This document shows positions 8,897-17,760 of a DNA stretch of 64,000 nucleotides, piece after piece. The position numbers and the translations under genes are program-made. The first letter of the stretch is position 1. The number at the start of each line of letters is the position of its first letter. Below the pieces are notes generated by a model. The model had not been told where the DNA came from, ran no database searches, and saw nothing but the letters and a program-made list of their open reading frames with translations. The stretch is from Balneolaceae bacterium (GTDB taxonomy: Bacteria > Bacteroidota > Rhodothermia > Balneolales > Balneolaceae), in NCBI GenBank assembly GCA_020832415.1, contig JAFIES010000141.1, positions 104,813-168,812 of the forward strand. Direction: 5' to 3'.

Positions 8897-9505
8897 TCAG
8901 ATCGATTCCTGCTGATTCTCTTCAGATTTTTCCACCTGAACTTCTGCGCCCTGCAACTCATCTTCACTTTCCGGTTCTTCCTCAACTTCAACCGGCATGA
9001 TTATTTTATGAAACAGTAACAGGATGATGATAGATGTGCTTATTGCAATATCGGCCACATTAAATATGTAGGGGAAAACGGCCCAATCGCCAATGGTTAA
9101 ATTAAAGTGGATAAAATCGACTACATGGCCGTGCAGAACGCCACCATAACCATATACAATTCCCATAAAAAGCCGATCGGCAATGTTTCCAAGTGCGCCA
9201 CCAAGAATGAGGCCCATGCAGAGCAGGTAAGCAAAGTTTGCCCTGTCGAGGGTAATGTAGATGTAGGTAAAGATCCCGATGGTAGCCAGGATTGCAATCA
9301 CACTAATTACAGGAGTGGAGAGCCAGTCCATACCCAGGGCCATTCCGGGATTTTTGGTAAAATTGAAGGCCAGCCATCCCTCAATCAGATCATACCTGTG
9401 CAAATCGCTGTTGGTACGCACAAGATATTTCGATATCTGATCGAGAATCAGTACGATGATTGCAGGAATAATAAGGGCCGCTAATTTTTTACTGCGAATC
9501 GACAA
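8897..9505 (-). CDS. lspA: Lipoprotein signal peptidase (signal peptidase II)
   Basis: 202-residue inner-membrane aspartyl protease that cleaves prolipoproteins before the lipidated cysteine. Four hydrophobic segments; family blocks NFTKNPGMALG (48-58) and GGALGNIADR (102-111), with catalytic aspartates expected at Asp130 (HVVDFIHF) and Asp152 (FNVADIA). The C-terminal ~30 residues are an acidic extension (EVEEEPESEDE) beyond the usual ~165. Eleven bases after the DksA-like gene in the ileS-dksA-like-lspA run. The substrates would include the lipoproteins at 13310, 20693, 39325 and 61270. Confidence 0.95.
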   Translation of the reverse strand: MSIRSKKLAALIIPAIIVLILDQISKYLVRTNSDLHRYDLIEGWLAFNFTKNPGMALGMDWLSTPVISVIAILATIGIFTYIYITLDRANFAYLLCMGLILGGALGNIADRLFMGIVYGYGGVLHGHVVDFIHFNLTIGDWAVFPYIFNVADIAISTSIIILLLFHKIIMPVEVEEEPESEDELQGAEVQVEKSEENQQESI

Positions 9506-9516
9506 ACTTAGTCCGG

Positions 9517-9921
9517 TTATCTTCTTTTCAGTTTTGCTTCAATACTAAGCTGAGTGTGGGGTACGGCTTCAAGCCTGCCTTTTGCAATTTTTTTGCCCGT
9601 AACTTTACATACACCGTATGTTTTATTTTCAATTCTCTTCAGAGCATCATCCAGATACCGGATAAATTTTTTGGTACGGTTGAAAAGCATGTAGGTTTTT
9701 TCTCGCTCCTGTGCATCAGTGCCTGCATCAGCCATGTGAAACGAATAGGCCGACTCATCGGATGCATTTTCCATGCTTTCCCGAAGCAGATTTTGCAGTG
9801 TAGTGAGTTCCGATTCTGCTTCGTCCCTTTTATTCAAAATAATTTGCTTGAAATACTCAAGCTCCTCATCATTATATGGAGAGATACGATCTTCTTTCGG
9901 GGTTTCTTTTGATGCTGCCAT
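9517..9921 (-). CDS. TraR/DksA-family protein lacking zinc cysteines
   Basis: 134 residues: a coiled-coil-rich N-terminal part (~20-100, containing HMADAGTDAQEREKT) and a C-terminal finger region YGVCKVTGKKIAKGRLEAVP. Classical DksA has four cysteines there (CxxC...CxxC); only one remains. Bacteroidota homologues in the ileS-lspA neighbourhood share this decay, so it is probably a functional variant. DksA-type proteins bind the RNA polymerase secondary channel; whether this one does is unknown. It sits 11 bases after ileS and 11 before lspA. Confidence 0.85.
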   Translation of the reverse strand: MAASKETPKEDRISPYNDEELEYFKQIILNKRDEAESELTTLQNLLRESMENASDESAYSFHMADAGTDAQEREKTYMLFNRTKKFIRYLDDALKRIENKTYGVCKVTGKKIAKGRLEAVPHTQLSIEAKLKRR

Positions 9922-9932
9922 AATCTTGCTGA

Positions 9933-12900
9933 TTAATTATTATTAGTTCTTCTTATAGAAATTTCGGCATCCTCACCTTCAATCTGCCATGTTTTTACAA
10001 AATCAGATACGTCGAGCAATTCGGGCTGAACCTCTTCCGCAAGTGTTTCCGTTTTAATCGATTCAACAGTTGCTGCTATTGCCGCTTCCAGTTTTTCCGA
10101 TCCTGAATATCCAATATGAATACGGTCGGTTACTTCAAAATCTGCCTCCTTGCGCATATTTTGTACCCGGTTCACAAATTCACGTGATAACCCCTCACGA
10201 ATCAACTCTTCCGTCAGTTCAGTGTCTACAGCTACGGTAATGCCTTTTTCCGACTCTACCGACCAGCCTTCAAGGCCGGTTCTCTGAATGTCCATTTCAT
10301 TTAATGATATTCTTATAATTTCGCCATTATCCATAGTCAGGTCAATAGAACCTTCGTTTTCAAACCCGGAAATTTCCTGAGTAGTAAGCTGATTTATTTT
10401 CGCAGTAACCGCTTTCATCTGCTTACCAAGGCGCTTACCCAATACAGGAAAGTTTGGCTTTGCTGTTTTGTTCACAATGCCGGAATCGTCCGCCACGTAC
10501 TCTATCTCTTTAACATTTACTTCATCCAGAATAATTTCTTTCACCGCTTCCACTACAGCCTGATCCTCCACCCCAATCGGCAGAATAATCTTCGACAATG
10601 GCTGCCGTACATTTACATCGATCTGATTCCGTACTCGCAGCACGATTGAACTGATCGTACGGGCGATTTCCATTCGCCGTTCAAGTTGTTTGTCGATGGC
10701 TGTCTCTTCAACAGGAGGATAAAATGCGATATGAACCGATTTTTCTTCCTGCTTAACGACCTCATTCAAATTTTGATAGAGCCACTCACTGATAAACGGT
10801 GCAATGGGCGACATAATTTTCGACAAGCTCAGTAAACATTCAAACAGGGTCTGATAGGCGGCTGTCTTATCCAGGCTTTTACCCTCTTTCCAGAAACGGC
10901 GGCGGCTTCGGCGGATGTACCAGTTACTCAGCTCATCCACAAACTCTTCCATTGCCCTGGCGGCTTTGGTGGGTTCGTACTGCTCTAAAAAGTCGTCTGT
11001 CTGTTTGATGGTTGTGTTCAGCCGGGAAATAATCCAGCGATCCATCTCGGTCCTGTCTGTAATCGGAATGGGTGAGCCTTTGTATGTGAACCCATCAATA
11101 TTCGCATAAAGCGCAAAGAACGAATAGGTGTTTATGATGGTGTTGAAGAATTTTCGCTGGACTTCACTCAAACCCTCTTCACTGAACTTCAGGTTTTCCC
11201 ATGGTGATGAATTGCTCATCATATACCATCGAACGGTATCCGCCCCAAATTTCTGGATCACCTCATTTGGATCTACCGTATTTCCCTTCGACTTACTCAT
11301 CTTCTCGCCCTTGCCATCCAGTACAAGACCATTTGATACCACGTTCAGATAGGCCGGCTTATCAAACAGCATGGTTCCGAGTGCATGAAGCGTGTAGAAC
11401 CAGCCGCGTGTCTGATCTACTCCCTCAGCAATAAAATCTGCCGGGTAGTTCTGCTTGAATTTCTTCTTGTTTTCGAAAGGGTAGTGCCACTGCGCCCATG
11501 GCATAGCGCCTGAATCGAACCAAACATCCAGAAGATCGGGGATACGTCGCATGGTTCCGCCTTCCGGGCATTCCCAGGTAAACTCATCGATGTGCGGACG
11601 ATGCAGATCAATCTCCACATCATCATCGATGCCCGCTTTTTTTCTGAGCTCTTCAATACTGCCGATGCACTCAAAGTAATCCGGATTTGTATCACTCACC
11701 CAGATTGGTATTGGCGTACCCCAATATCGCTGCCGGGAAACTGCCCAGTCCACATTATTCTCCAGCCAAGTACCAAAGCGGCCGGTACCTGTACTTTCCG
11801 GTTTCCAGTTGATGGTTTTATTCAGATCCACCATTTTTTGCTTTACTTCGGTTGTTCGGATAAACCACGATTCCACCGGGTACGACATTAACGGTGTGCC
11901 TTTTCTCCAGTCAAATGGATAGTTGTGTAAGTAGGTTTCGTGATGGTACATCAATCCCTTCTCTTTGATAGCGCGATTGATCTCCTTATCGGCATCTTTG
12001 AACCACATGCCTGCAAATTCCTTCACCTGATCGGTAAATTTCCCTTCCCGATCGATCGGGTTGAACATTGGGATATCGGCTTTCCTGGCGGTTTCAAAGT
12101 CATCCGCACCAAATGCCGGCGCTGTATGGACAACGCCGGTGCCATCTTCCGTTGTTACATAATCGGCACCAATCACCCGCCACGCATCTTCTTTAGCGAA
12201 CTCTTTTCTTGCGTATTCAAAAACAGGTTTATATACCCAGCCTATTAAGTCCGCACCTTTGTACTCTTCTACAATTTCATAGTCGTGATTGATTGCATTC
12301 TCAAGGCAATTTTTAGCGAGGATATAGAACTCAGTTTTTTCTCCCTCAGTCACCCTGATCTTTACATAATCGAGCTTAGGATTTACTGCAAGTGCCATAT
12401 TGGAGATGATCGTCCATGGAGTTGTTGTCCAGGCCAGGAAATAGACACTTTCATCGGCATCCAGCGGGAATTTTACGGTAATGGATGGATCCTGGGTCTC
12501 TTCATACCCAAGACTTACTTCGTGTGACGATAGCACTGTACCACTGCCCGGTGAGTACCACTGTATTTTGTATCCCTGATAGACCAGCCCTTTATCATAC
12601 AGCTGCTTAAATGCCCACCATACAGATTCGATGTATTCATTCTCAAACGTGATATATGGATTATCCAGATCTACCCAGTAGCCCATTCGGTTGGTCAGAT
12701 CGTCCCAGAGGTGCTTGTATTTGAGCACACTTTCCCGGCACTGTGCGTTGTATTCGGCCATGCCATACTCTTCAACCTGCGACCGCCCCTCAAGCCCAAG
12801 TGCTTTTTCAACTTCAATCTCTACCGGCAGTCCGTGTGTGTCCCATCCGCCTTTTCTCTCTACGCGATAACCCTTCAGTGTTTTATAACGGCAAAAAAGA

Positions 12901-13103
12901 TCTTTCACCGTACGTGCCATCACATGGTGGATACCCGGCTTACCATTAGCGGTAGGCGGACCTTCAAAAAAGGTAAAAGGAATTCCATCCTCGCGGGTAT
13001 CAAGGCTTTTTTCAAAAACCTTCTCCTTCTTCCACCAGTTGAGGATTTCAACTTCCGCTTTAGGGTATGCCAGTTGTTTTGTTTCGCTGAATTTTTTAGC
13101 CAT
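9933..13103 (-). CDS. ileS: Isoleucyl-tRNA synthetase
   Basis: 1056-residue class I synthetase charging tRNA-Ile. The ATP-binding HIGH signature appears as GIHH at 57-60 in PPTANGKPGIHH, and KMSKS is present in GEKMSKSKGN. The CP1 editing domain contains GTGVVHTAPAFG, and RQRYWGTPIPIW and LDVWFDSGAMPW are typical. Length and the PTANGKPGIHH form place it in the longer, eukaryote-like IleRS type rather than the ~940-residue E. coli type; such enzymes are often naturally less sensitive to mupirocin (family knowledge, not tested). First gene of the ileS-dksA-like-lspA run. Confidence 0.96.
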   Translation of the reverse strand: MAKKFSETKQLAYPKAEVEILNWWKKEKVFEKSLDTREDGIPFTFFEGPPTANGKPGIHHVMARTVKDLFCRYKTLKGYRVERKGGWDTHGLPVEIEVEKALGLEGRSQVEEYGMAEYNAQCRESVLKYKHLWDDLTNRMGYWVDLDNPYITFENEYIESVWWAFKQLYDKGLVYQGYKIQWYSPGSGTVLSSHEVSLGYEETQDPSITVKFPLDADESVYFLAWTTTPWTIISNMALAVNPKLDYVKIRVTEGEKTEFYILAKNCLENAINHDYEIVEEYKGADLIGWVYKPVFEYARKEFAKEDAWRVIGADYVTTEDGTGVVHTAPAFGADDFETARKADIPMFNPIDREGKFTDQVKEFAGMWFKDADKEINRAIKEKGLMYHHETYLHNYPFDWRKGTPLMSYPVESWFIRTTEVKQKMVDLNKTINWKPESTGTGRFGTWLENNVDWAVSRQRYWGTPIPIWVSDTNPDYFECIGSIEELRKKAGIDDDVEIDLHRPHIDEFTWECPEGGTMRRIPDLLDVWFDSGAMPWAQWHYPFENKKKFKQNYPADFIAEGVDQTRGWFYTLHALGTMLFDKPAYLNVVSNGLVLDGKGEKMSKSKGNTVDPNEVIQKFGADTVRWYMMSNSSPWENLKFSEEGLSEVQRKFFNTIINTYSFFALYANIDGFTYKGSPIPITDRTEMDRWIISRLNTTIKQTDDFLEQYEPTKAARAMEEFVDELSNWYIRRSRRRFWKEGKSLDKTAAYQTLFECLLSLSKIMSPIAPFISEWLYQNLNEVVKQEEKSVHIAFYPPVEETAIDKQLERRMEIARTISSIVLRVRNQIDVNVRQPLSKIILPIGVEDQAVVEAVKEIILDEVNVKEIEYVADDSGIVNKTAKPNFPVLGKRLGKQMKAVTAKINQLTTQEISGFENEGSIDLTMDNGEIIRISLNEMDIQRTGLEGWSVESEKGITVAVDTELTEELIREGLSREFVNRVQNMRKEADFEVTDRIHIGYSGSEKLEAAIAATVESIKTETLAEEVQPELLDVSDFVKTWQIEGEDAEISIRRTNNN

Positions 13104-13209
13104 ACTGAACGCTGCCGTTCAATTTTTGAAAATTTTAATAAGCCTTAAATATACGAAAAGGTATTCAATCAAAATACCGTGTGGAGAAAGGAATTTTAAA
13201 AAGCATCTT

Positions 13210-13243
13210 AAAAAAAAGGCCATCCTCTTGCGGGAGGATGGCC
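13210..13243 (-). terminator. Intrinsic terminator of the subtilisin gene
   Basis: On the minus strand a perfect 10-bp stem GGCCATCCTC / GAGGATGGCC with a six-base loop is followed by eight T residues (A run at 13210-13217). It lies ~70 bases past the protease stop and separates it from ileS. Confidence 0.9.
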
Positions 13244-13309
13244 ATGGCTTGATATGTCTCAAATGTTCGGGGTACAAATCCGATGTTATTCAGACATGTC
13301 AACTACTGG

Positions 13310-14953
13310 TTATAGTGTTTTTGTCTCAGTGGTTGAGTTACCGCTGCTATCTGTTACCGTTACGCGAACAGATGACAATGAATTTCTTGATCTCAACTCA
13401 TGCTGACCAGAAGCTGAACTTCCGTTTACTGTAGATGTTACACTGTCTACCACACTGCTTCCACTCAGAAGCTCTGTAGTTACTGATGCAAGGTTGCCGT
13501 TCGATTCTGAAACTGTCCATGATATATCTGCATTATTCCATGGTCCCTGGCTTCTTGTAGTTACTGTAATATTCTCAATTACAGGCTCATTGCTGCCGGT
13601 TGCTTCTTCTTTTTCGTCGCTGCTGTCACCTGTATCCTGGGAAGATGAATCATTTCCGCTATTTCCTGAATAAGCTTGGTTCAGAGCAAAAAGCATGTGA
13701 TTATTTGCAGAACTGCTGTTGCTAACGATACCTTTTGTTGAGCTTGTCATGATAGCAGACTGAACTTCAGCTGGAGTCATTCCCGGGTTTACCTGAAGCA
13801 GCAATGCTGCCACACCGGCTACATGGGGGGATGCCATAGATGTTCCGTTTAAGGTTGCAACTGCTTCATCGCCTGTGTGCCATGCTGATACTATACCGGA
13901 ACCAGGAGCAAAAATGTCTACACAGTCACCATGGTTTGAATAAGAGGCACGGCTGTCATTGTTTGTAGTAGCACCGACAGTTAGCACTTCTGCTACTCTT
14001 GAAGGACTTGCCATACATGCATCATTGTTACTATTACCAGCAGATGTCACATATGTAATACCTTTTGCTATTGAATTTCGAACTGCATTATCCATTGCAG
14101 TAGATCTTCCACTTCCCAAACTCATATTCACAACTGATGGGCCGCTTGCATTCTCAGTAATCCAATTTATCCCTGTAATGATATCACTCACACTGCCTGT
14201 TGCATCACAATTCAATACCCGAACTGAAACTACATTTGCTTTCTTTGCAACTCCCCATGATTTTCCTGCAACTGTACCAGCAACGTGTGTTCCATGGCCA
14301 TTACAATCTGCTCCATTGTCTCCAAATACATCGAAACCAAATGATGCACGGCCTTCAAAATCTTTATGAGAGTAGTTAATTCCTGTATCCATTACATATA
14401 CTGTGACCCCTGCACCTGTATGATTTGAATAGTTAAATTCACCACTCAATGGGAGGTATCGCTGATCAATCCTGTCTAATCCCCAACTTTGGGTACTATA
14501 ATCAGTTGTTGCCAATACAACTCTTCTTCTTGCCTCAGTATGTACCACATTAGGCCTGTTTCTAATAATCCTGTCTTGCTCTACTAAAGCAACATTTGGA
14601 TTGTTTTGAATTGCCTGAAGCGCTCTTTCATTTGCCTGTGGAGGGAGGTTCAGCGTAAATCCTTGAACATTATTCTCAAATACTCTGCCTACTTGGGCAT
14701 TTGATCCTCTTGTAAGCTGATTTGCTCTACCCCTTACATCTGTTGTTCCCTCTTTAAACAGAACGATGTATTGACCCGGAATAAGTTCATCACCACCGCT
14801 GTTTACATCAAATGAGTAATCATCTGTTATAGTATTGGGTGTACTGAAATCTGAATTGTAGTCAGGAGTAAGATTATCACATCCTGTAAATACGAATACA
14901 CCTAAAAGAAGTGCATATACGAGTTGTTTGTAGTCTAATTGTAGTGCTCTCAT
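13310..14953 (-). CDS. Secreted subtilisin-like (S8) serine protease, lipoprotein
   Basis: 547 residues. A lipoprotein signal ends at Cys25 (VFVFTGC), so the protein should be anchored in the envelope. An I9 propeptide-like inhibitor domain covers ~60-130 (YIVLFKEG...VALVEQDR). The S8 catalytic domain follows with Asp189 (VMDTGINY), His220 (NGHGTHVAGT) and Ser372 (NGTSMASPH), close in motif style to proteinase K. After a Ser/Asp/Glu-rich linker (~435-455) comes a beta-sandwich-like tail (ITVTTRSQGPW...). No type IX sorting domain is seen, consistent with lipid anchoring. Alone on its strand with its own terminator. Confidence 0.92.
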   Translation of the reverse strand: MRALQLDYKQLVYALLLGVFVFTGCDNLTPDYNSDFSTPNTITDDYSFDVNSGGDELIPGQYIVLFKEGTTDVRGRANQLTRGSNAQVGRVFENNVQGFTLNLPPQANERALQAIQNNPNVALVEQDRIIRNRPNVVHTEARRRVVLATTDYSTQSWGLDRIDQRYLPLSGEFNYSNHTGAGVTVYVMDTGINYSHKDFEGRASFGFDVFGDNGADCNGHGTHVAGTVAGKSWGVAKKANVVSVRVLNCDATGSVSDIITGINWITENASGPSVVNMSLGSGRSTAMDNAVRNSIAKGITYVTSAGNSNNDACMASPSRVAEVLTVGATTNNDSRASYSNHGDCVDIFAPGSGIVSAWHTGDEAVATLNGTSMASPHVAGVAALLLQVNPGMTPAEVQSAIMTSSTKGIVSNSSSANNHMLFALNQAYSGNSGNDSSSQDTGDSSDEKEEATGSNEPVIENITVTTRSQGPWNNADISWTVSESNGNLASVTTELLSGSSVVDSVTSTVNGSSASGQHELRSRNSLSSVRVTVTDSSGNSTTETKTL

Positions 14954-15331
14954 TTTATTGTACCAGTAGTTTTATGGTGCCTTTAGTACCCCTTTTATCA
15001 AGTTTAGTTTGTACCGTTGTACCTTTGCACCGTTGTAGTTGCCAATCGCTGATATAAAATTAGAGAATTTTAATATTTGAGTAAAGATATTTATTAATTT
15101 TTCTTAATTAATTTTGTGCCTGCTGTTTACTATTGATATTTATTGATATACGATTCGAAAATCTGGCAAATAATGAAATTCGACAAAATGCTTAGAGATT
15201 TTTTATTAAAATATTTTAATAATCTGAGAGCAGATGACTCTCGCGGGCTATGATTGGTTTAATTCAGGAAAATCGGTTACTATTGTTTTCATCATAATGA
15301 GTAACTCTTTAATGACAAAAGTGCCACTGAT
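14954..15331. other. Intergenic region between divergent genes
   Basis: 378 bases holding the upstream regions of the S8 protease (minus) and the phosphatase (plus). Mostly AT-rich. A short tandem motif (CCGTTGTA, twice, at ~15014-15040) lies near the protease start. I see no RNA gene, credible small gene or clear promoter. Confidence 0.4.
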
Positions 15332-15844
15332 ATGAATACCAGACCCATCACAAAAGAGAACCCATATAAACTCTGCTTTGTATGTCTTGGCAATATCTGT
15401 CGAAGCCCAACTGCTGAGGGGATTTTTCAGCATCTTGTAAATGAGAGGGGATTACAACCCTATTTTTATGTCGATTCTTCGGGTACATCTGCCTATCACA
15501 TTGGGGAACCGGCCAACAGCAAAAGCCAGTGGGTGGCCAATCAACAAGGTGTGCAGCTTCACTCCAAAGCCCGCAGGTTTGATTCTGCCGACCTGGAAGA
15601 GTTTGATCTGATCCTTGCCATGGACAGTGAAAACTTTCGGAATATCTCTCAATCAGACAAAAATGGCACATATTCCGATAAAATCAGGATGATGCGTGAA
15701 TTTGATCCACAACACGATGACCGTGATGTTCCCGACCCCTACTACGGCGGCATGGATGGTTTCCAGATTGTATTTGATGTACTTAAACGAAGCTGCAATG
15801 AATTACTGAACCGGCTTGAGCCTTTAATTGAAAAGTCCTCGTAG
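15332..15844 (+). CDS. Low-molecular-weight protein-tyrosine phosphatase
   Basis: 170-residue cytosolic phosphatase of the arsenate-reductase-like LMW-PTP fold. The P-loop is Cys18-LGNIC-Arg24 in CFVCLGNICRSPTAEG, giving the nucleophile and phosphate-binding arginine, and the general acid is Asp135 in VPDPYYGG. These enzymes remove phosphate from tyrosine-phosphorylated proteins or small metabolites; the target cannot be read from sequence. No kinase or capsule genes adjoin, so an exopolysaccharide (Wzb-like) role is not supported. Followed by repeat DNA, hence probably a single gene. Confidence 0.92.
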   Translation: MNTRPITKENPYKLCFVCLGNICRSPTAEGIFQHLVNERGLQPYFYVDSSGTSAYHIGEPANSKSQWVANQQGVQLHSKARRFDSADLEEFDLILAMDSENFRNISQSDKNGTYSDKIRMMREFDPQHDDRDVPDPYYGGMDGFQIVFDVLKRSCNELLNRLEPLIEKSS

Positions 15845-15890
15845 AAAGACGGTGATTTTCACTGATTTGAACTTCTGCCTTATTGGTTTA

Positions 15891-16152
15891 AACCGCCAAG
15901 AGCGCGAAGATACGCAAAGGGGGTTCATATCCAAGCTCTGTCCCTGAGAATCCTTGGCGATTCTTTGCGGCCATTGCGGTTTCCTCCCTCCAGGATTTTA
16001 CCCTGCTATTTTAACCGCCAACATAGCGAAGATACGCAAAGGGGTTTCTTATCTAAGCTCTGATTCCATGAATACATGGCGATTCTTTGCGGCCATTGTG
16101 GTTTCCACCCTCCAGGATTTTACCCTGCTATTTTAACCGCCAAGAGCGCGAT
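15891..16152 (+). repeat. 122-bp tandem direct repeat (two copies plus stub)
   Basis: Units start at 15891, 16013 and 16135 with exact 122-base spacing. Each begins AACCGCCAA..., contains GAAGATACGCAAAGG, GCGATTCTTTGCGGCCATTG and CCTCCAGGATTTTACCCTGC, and the third copy stops after ~17 bases where another repeat begins. Copies differ by scattered substitutions. Inside each unit the ends are roughly inverted (CGCAAAGG against CTTTGCGG), so each can fold into a long hairpin. Reading frames through it are spurious. Confidence 0.85.
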
Positions 16153-16206
16153 ACGTTTAGTCCCGGAGGGACGGCAGATCTTGTAACCACGGGTTTCAAC
16201 CCGTGG
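16153..16206 (+). repeat. Double-hairpin repeat abutting the 122-bp array
   Basis: Two adjacent palindromes: GTCCCGGAGGGAC (16160-16172) and CCACGGGTTTCAACCCGTGG (16187-16206). Paired hairpins of this kind are common dispersed intergenic repeats. It directly truncates the third 122-bp unit, suggesting insertion into it. Downstream 16207-16341 shows nothing recognisable. Confidence 0.7.
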
Positions 16207-16341
16207 AAAAAGCAGCCTGTACCTCTCCCTGAGGCTAACAACTCATTAAAACTCGTCACCCAGCCGAAGGGTTAGTGGAAATCCCAATCATAACCGCTTA
16301 CACACCTCAGAATATGGGTATCCACACTGGTTGATAAGAAA

Positions 16342-17247
16342 ATGATTCGTATATTCAACAATGCCATACACATAACCTCACCGTTCATGATTCCCGATTC
16401 TATTCTCCACCACTTAAAAACAACAGCCGGAATAACCGTCCGCCACTCTCAGCCTGCCGGTGGGGGGAGTATCAACCGCGCTTCCATGCTCGACACGAAC
16501 AAAGGAAAGTATTTCATAAAATGGAATCAGGACGTCCCCACTGATTTTTTCCAAAAAGAAGCTGAGGGGTTGCAGACACTTCGGGTCGCAGATCACCCGC
16601 TTCGAATCCCGGATGTGCACTCTGTTTTGGATCCCTCTCAAGATTCGCCCGGTTATCTGTTGATGGAATATATCGAAGAGAACCCAAACGGCGATTCCCG
16701 GCGTTTTGGAGCTGAGCTTGCTAAACTGCACAGCAATCATTCCGAAAAGTTCGGATTTCATTCAGATAACTACATCGGCAGCTTGCCTCAAAGCAACAAT
16801 CAACATGAGAATTGGAATGATTTTTTTATTATTGAACGGCTGGAGCCACAATTGACTCTGGCGATAATTTCAGGGAAAGTGAACAGTTCTGTGAAACAAA
16901 ATCTCAATAGGCTTGCAGCCAGGCTGGATGATCTCATCCCGCCCTGCAAACCGTCCCTGCTCCATGGCGATCTCTGGGGAGGCAACTATCTGTTCGATAT
17001 GGATGGAAATGCCGTATTGATCGATCCCGCTGTTTACTATGGGCATCCGGAAGTTGATCTCGCCTTTTCTACCATGTTTGGAGGATTCACGTATGATTTT
17101 TATCAAGGGTATGAATCCGTAACTCCACTTGAGCCCGGTTTTGATGAGCGTGAGCCGATATTTAACCTCTATCCGCTTCTGGTACATGTGAATTTATTTG
17201 GTGGACATTATATACACCAATTCAACTCCATCATTCAAAAATTTTGA
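16342..17247 (+). CDS. Fructosamine/ketosamine-3-kinase family protein
   Basis: 301-residue protein kinase-like phosphotransferase. Family members phosphorylate fructosamines or ribulosamines on proteins, which makes the glycation adduct fall off (deglycation repair). Visible motifs: a glycine-rich GGGSINRASM loop near 40, FIKWNQ (the Lys of the ATP site), LLMEYIEE hinge, the catalytic loop SLLHGDLWGGNYLF and the metal-binding IDPAVYYGHPEVDLA. An ATG at 16387 is an alternative start that removes 15 non-conserved residues. Flanked on both sides by dispersed repeats, so it is an isolated gene. Confidence 0.87.
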   Translation: MIRIFNNAIHITSPFMIPDSILHHLKTTAGITVRHSQPAGGGSINRASMLDTNKGKYFIKWNQDVPTDFFQKEAEGLQTLRVADHPLRIPDVHSVLDPSQDSPGYLLMEYIEENPNGDSRRFGAELAKLHSNHSEKFGFHSDNYIGSLPQSNNQHENWNDFFIIERLEPQLTLAIISGKVNSSVKQNLNRLAARLDDLIPPCKPSLLHGDLWGGNYLFDMDGNAVLIDPAVYYGHPEVDLAFSTMFGGFTYDFYQGYESVTPLEPGFDEREPIFNLYPLLVHVNLFGGHYIHQFNSIIQKF

Positions 17248-17255
17248 TCTAAATG

Positions 17256-17650
17256 CCTTGGTGGTCATTGTGGTTCACTATAAACCTTAGTTCGATTGTT
17301 AAGTGTTGATTATTGCGTTCCCCTCCTGTGTAAGGAGGGGGCAGGGGAGGTAGCCTTAGGATCTTTAGTTTATGACTTGGTTAATTCTATGATTAAACCA
17401 CCCCTAAATTCGCTTCGCGTCCAAAAAATGAGCCCTCCTTGGAAAGGAGGGGACTTTTATCGATACTATTCGACATATTTTGAATCGAACTCAGGTTATA
17501 AAGTCCCATTTCCAAGTCAGAACTGTGGGCAGCGAACCGTGACTCTACCAGGAACACCGACAATAGACTCGGTGTACTCTTGCAGGACACTTTAGATAAG
17601 CCTGATTAAGAATCCCTCTTTGCGCCTCTTTGCGCCCTTTGCGGTTCCCC
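17256..17650 (+). repeat. Mixed repeat remnants downstream of the kinase gene
   Basis: The 513-base gap 17248-17760 holds: a fragment of the 122-bp family (17256-17286, CCTTGGTGGTCATTGTGG); an element bounded by two hairpins, CCCCTCC...GGAGGGG (17320-17340) and CCCTCC...GGAGGG (17433-17452), with GGGGAGGTAGCC and AACCACCCC between them in opposite orientation; a short palindrome CACCGA...TCGGTG near 17553-17572; and another CTTTGCGCC stretch (17616-17645). No credible gene. Confidence 0.65.
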
Positions 17651-17693
17651 CAAACCTCACTTTTTTTAACCGGCAGGGTTGCAAAGATAATGC

Positions 17694-17728
17694 AAAAAAA
17701 ATGACGCAGGCAATCTCTCGCCTGCGCC
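17694..17728 (-). terminator. Intrinsic terminator of the 900-residue protein gene
   Basis: Minus-strand stem CGCAGGC / GCCTGCG (plus-strand arms 17705-17711 and 17720-17726) with an eight-base loop, followed by a T-rich run (A run 17694-17701). It lies ~35 bases past the stop codon. Confidence 0.82.
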
Positions 17729-17760
17729 ACTTTAGCCATGTTACAAAACAACTCTTTTTC

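Noticed and set aside
15891..16152. Small coding frames through the 122-bp repeats
   Set aside because: The frames follow repeat periodicity and shift between copies; they are repeat artefacts.
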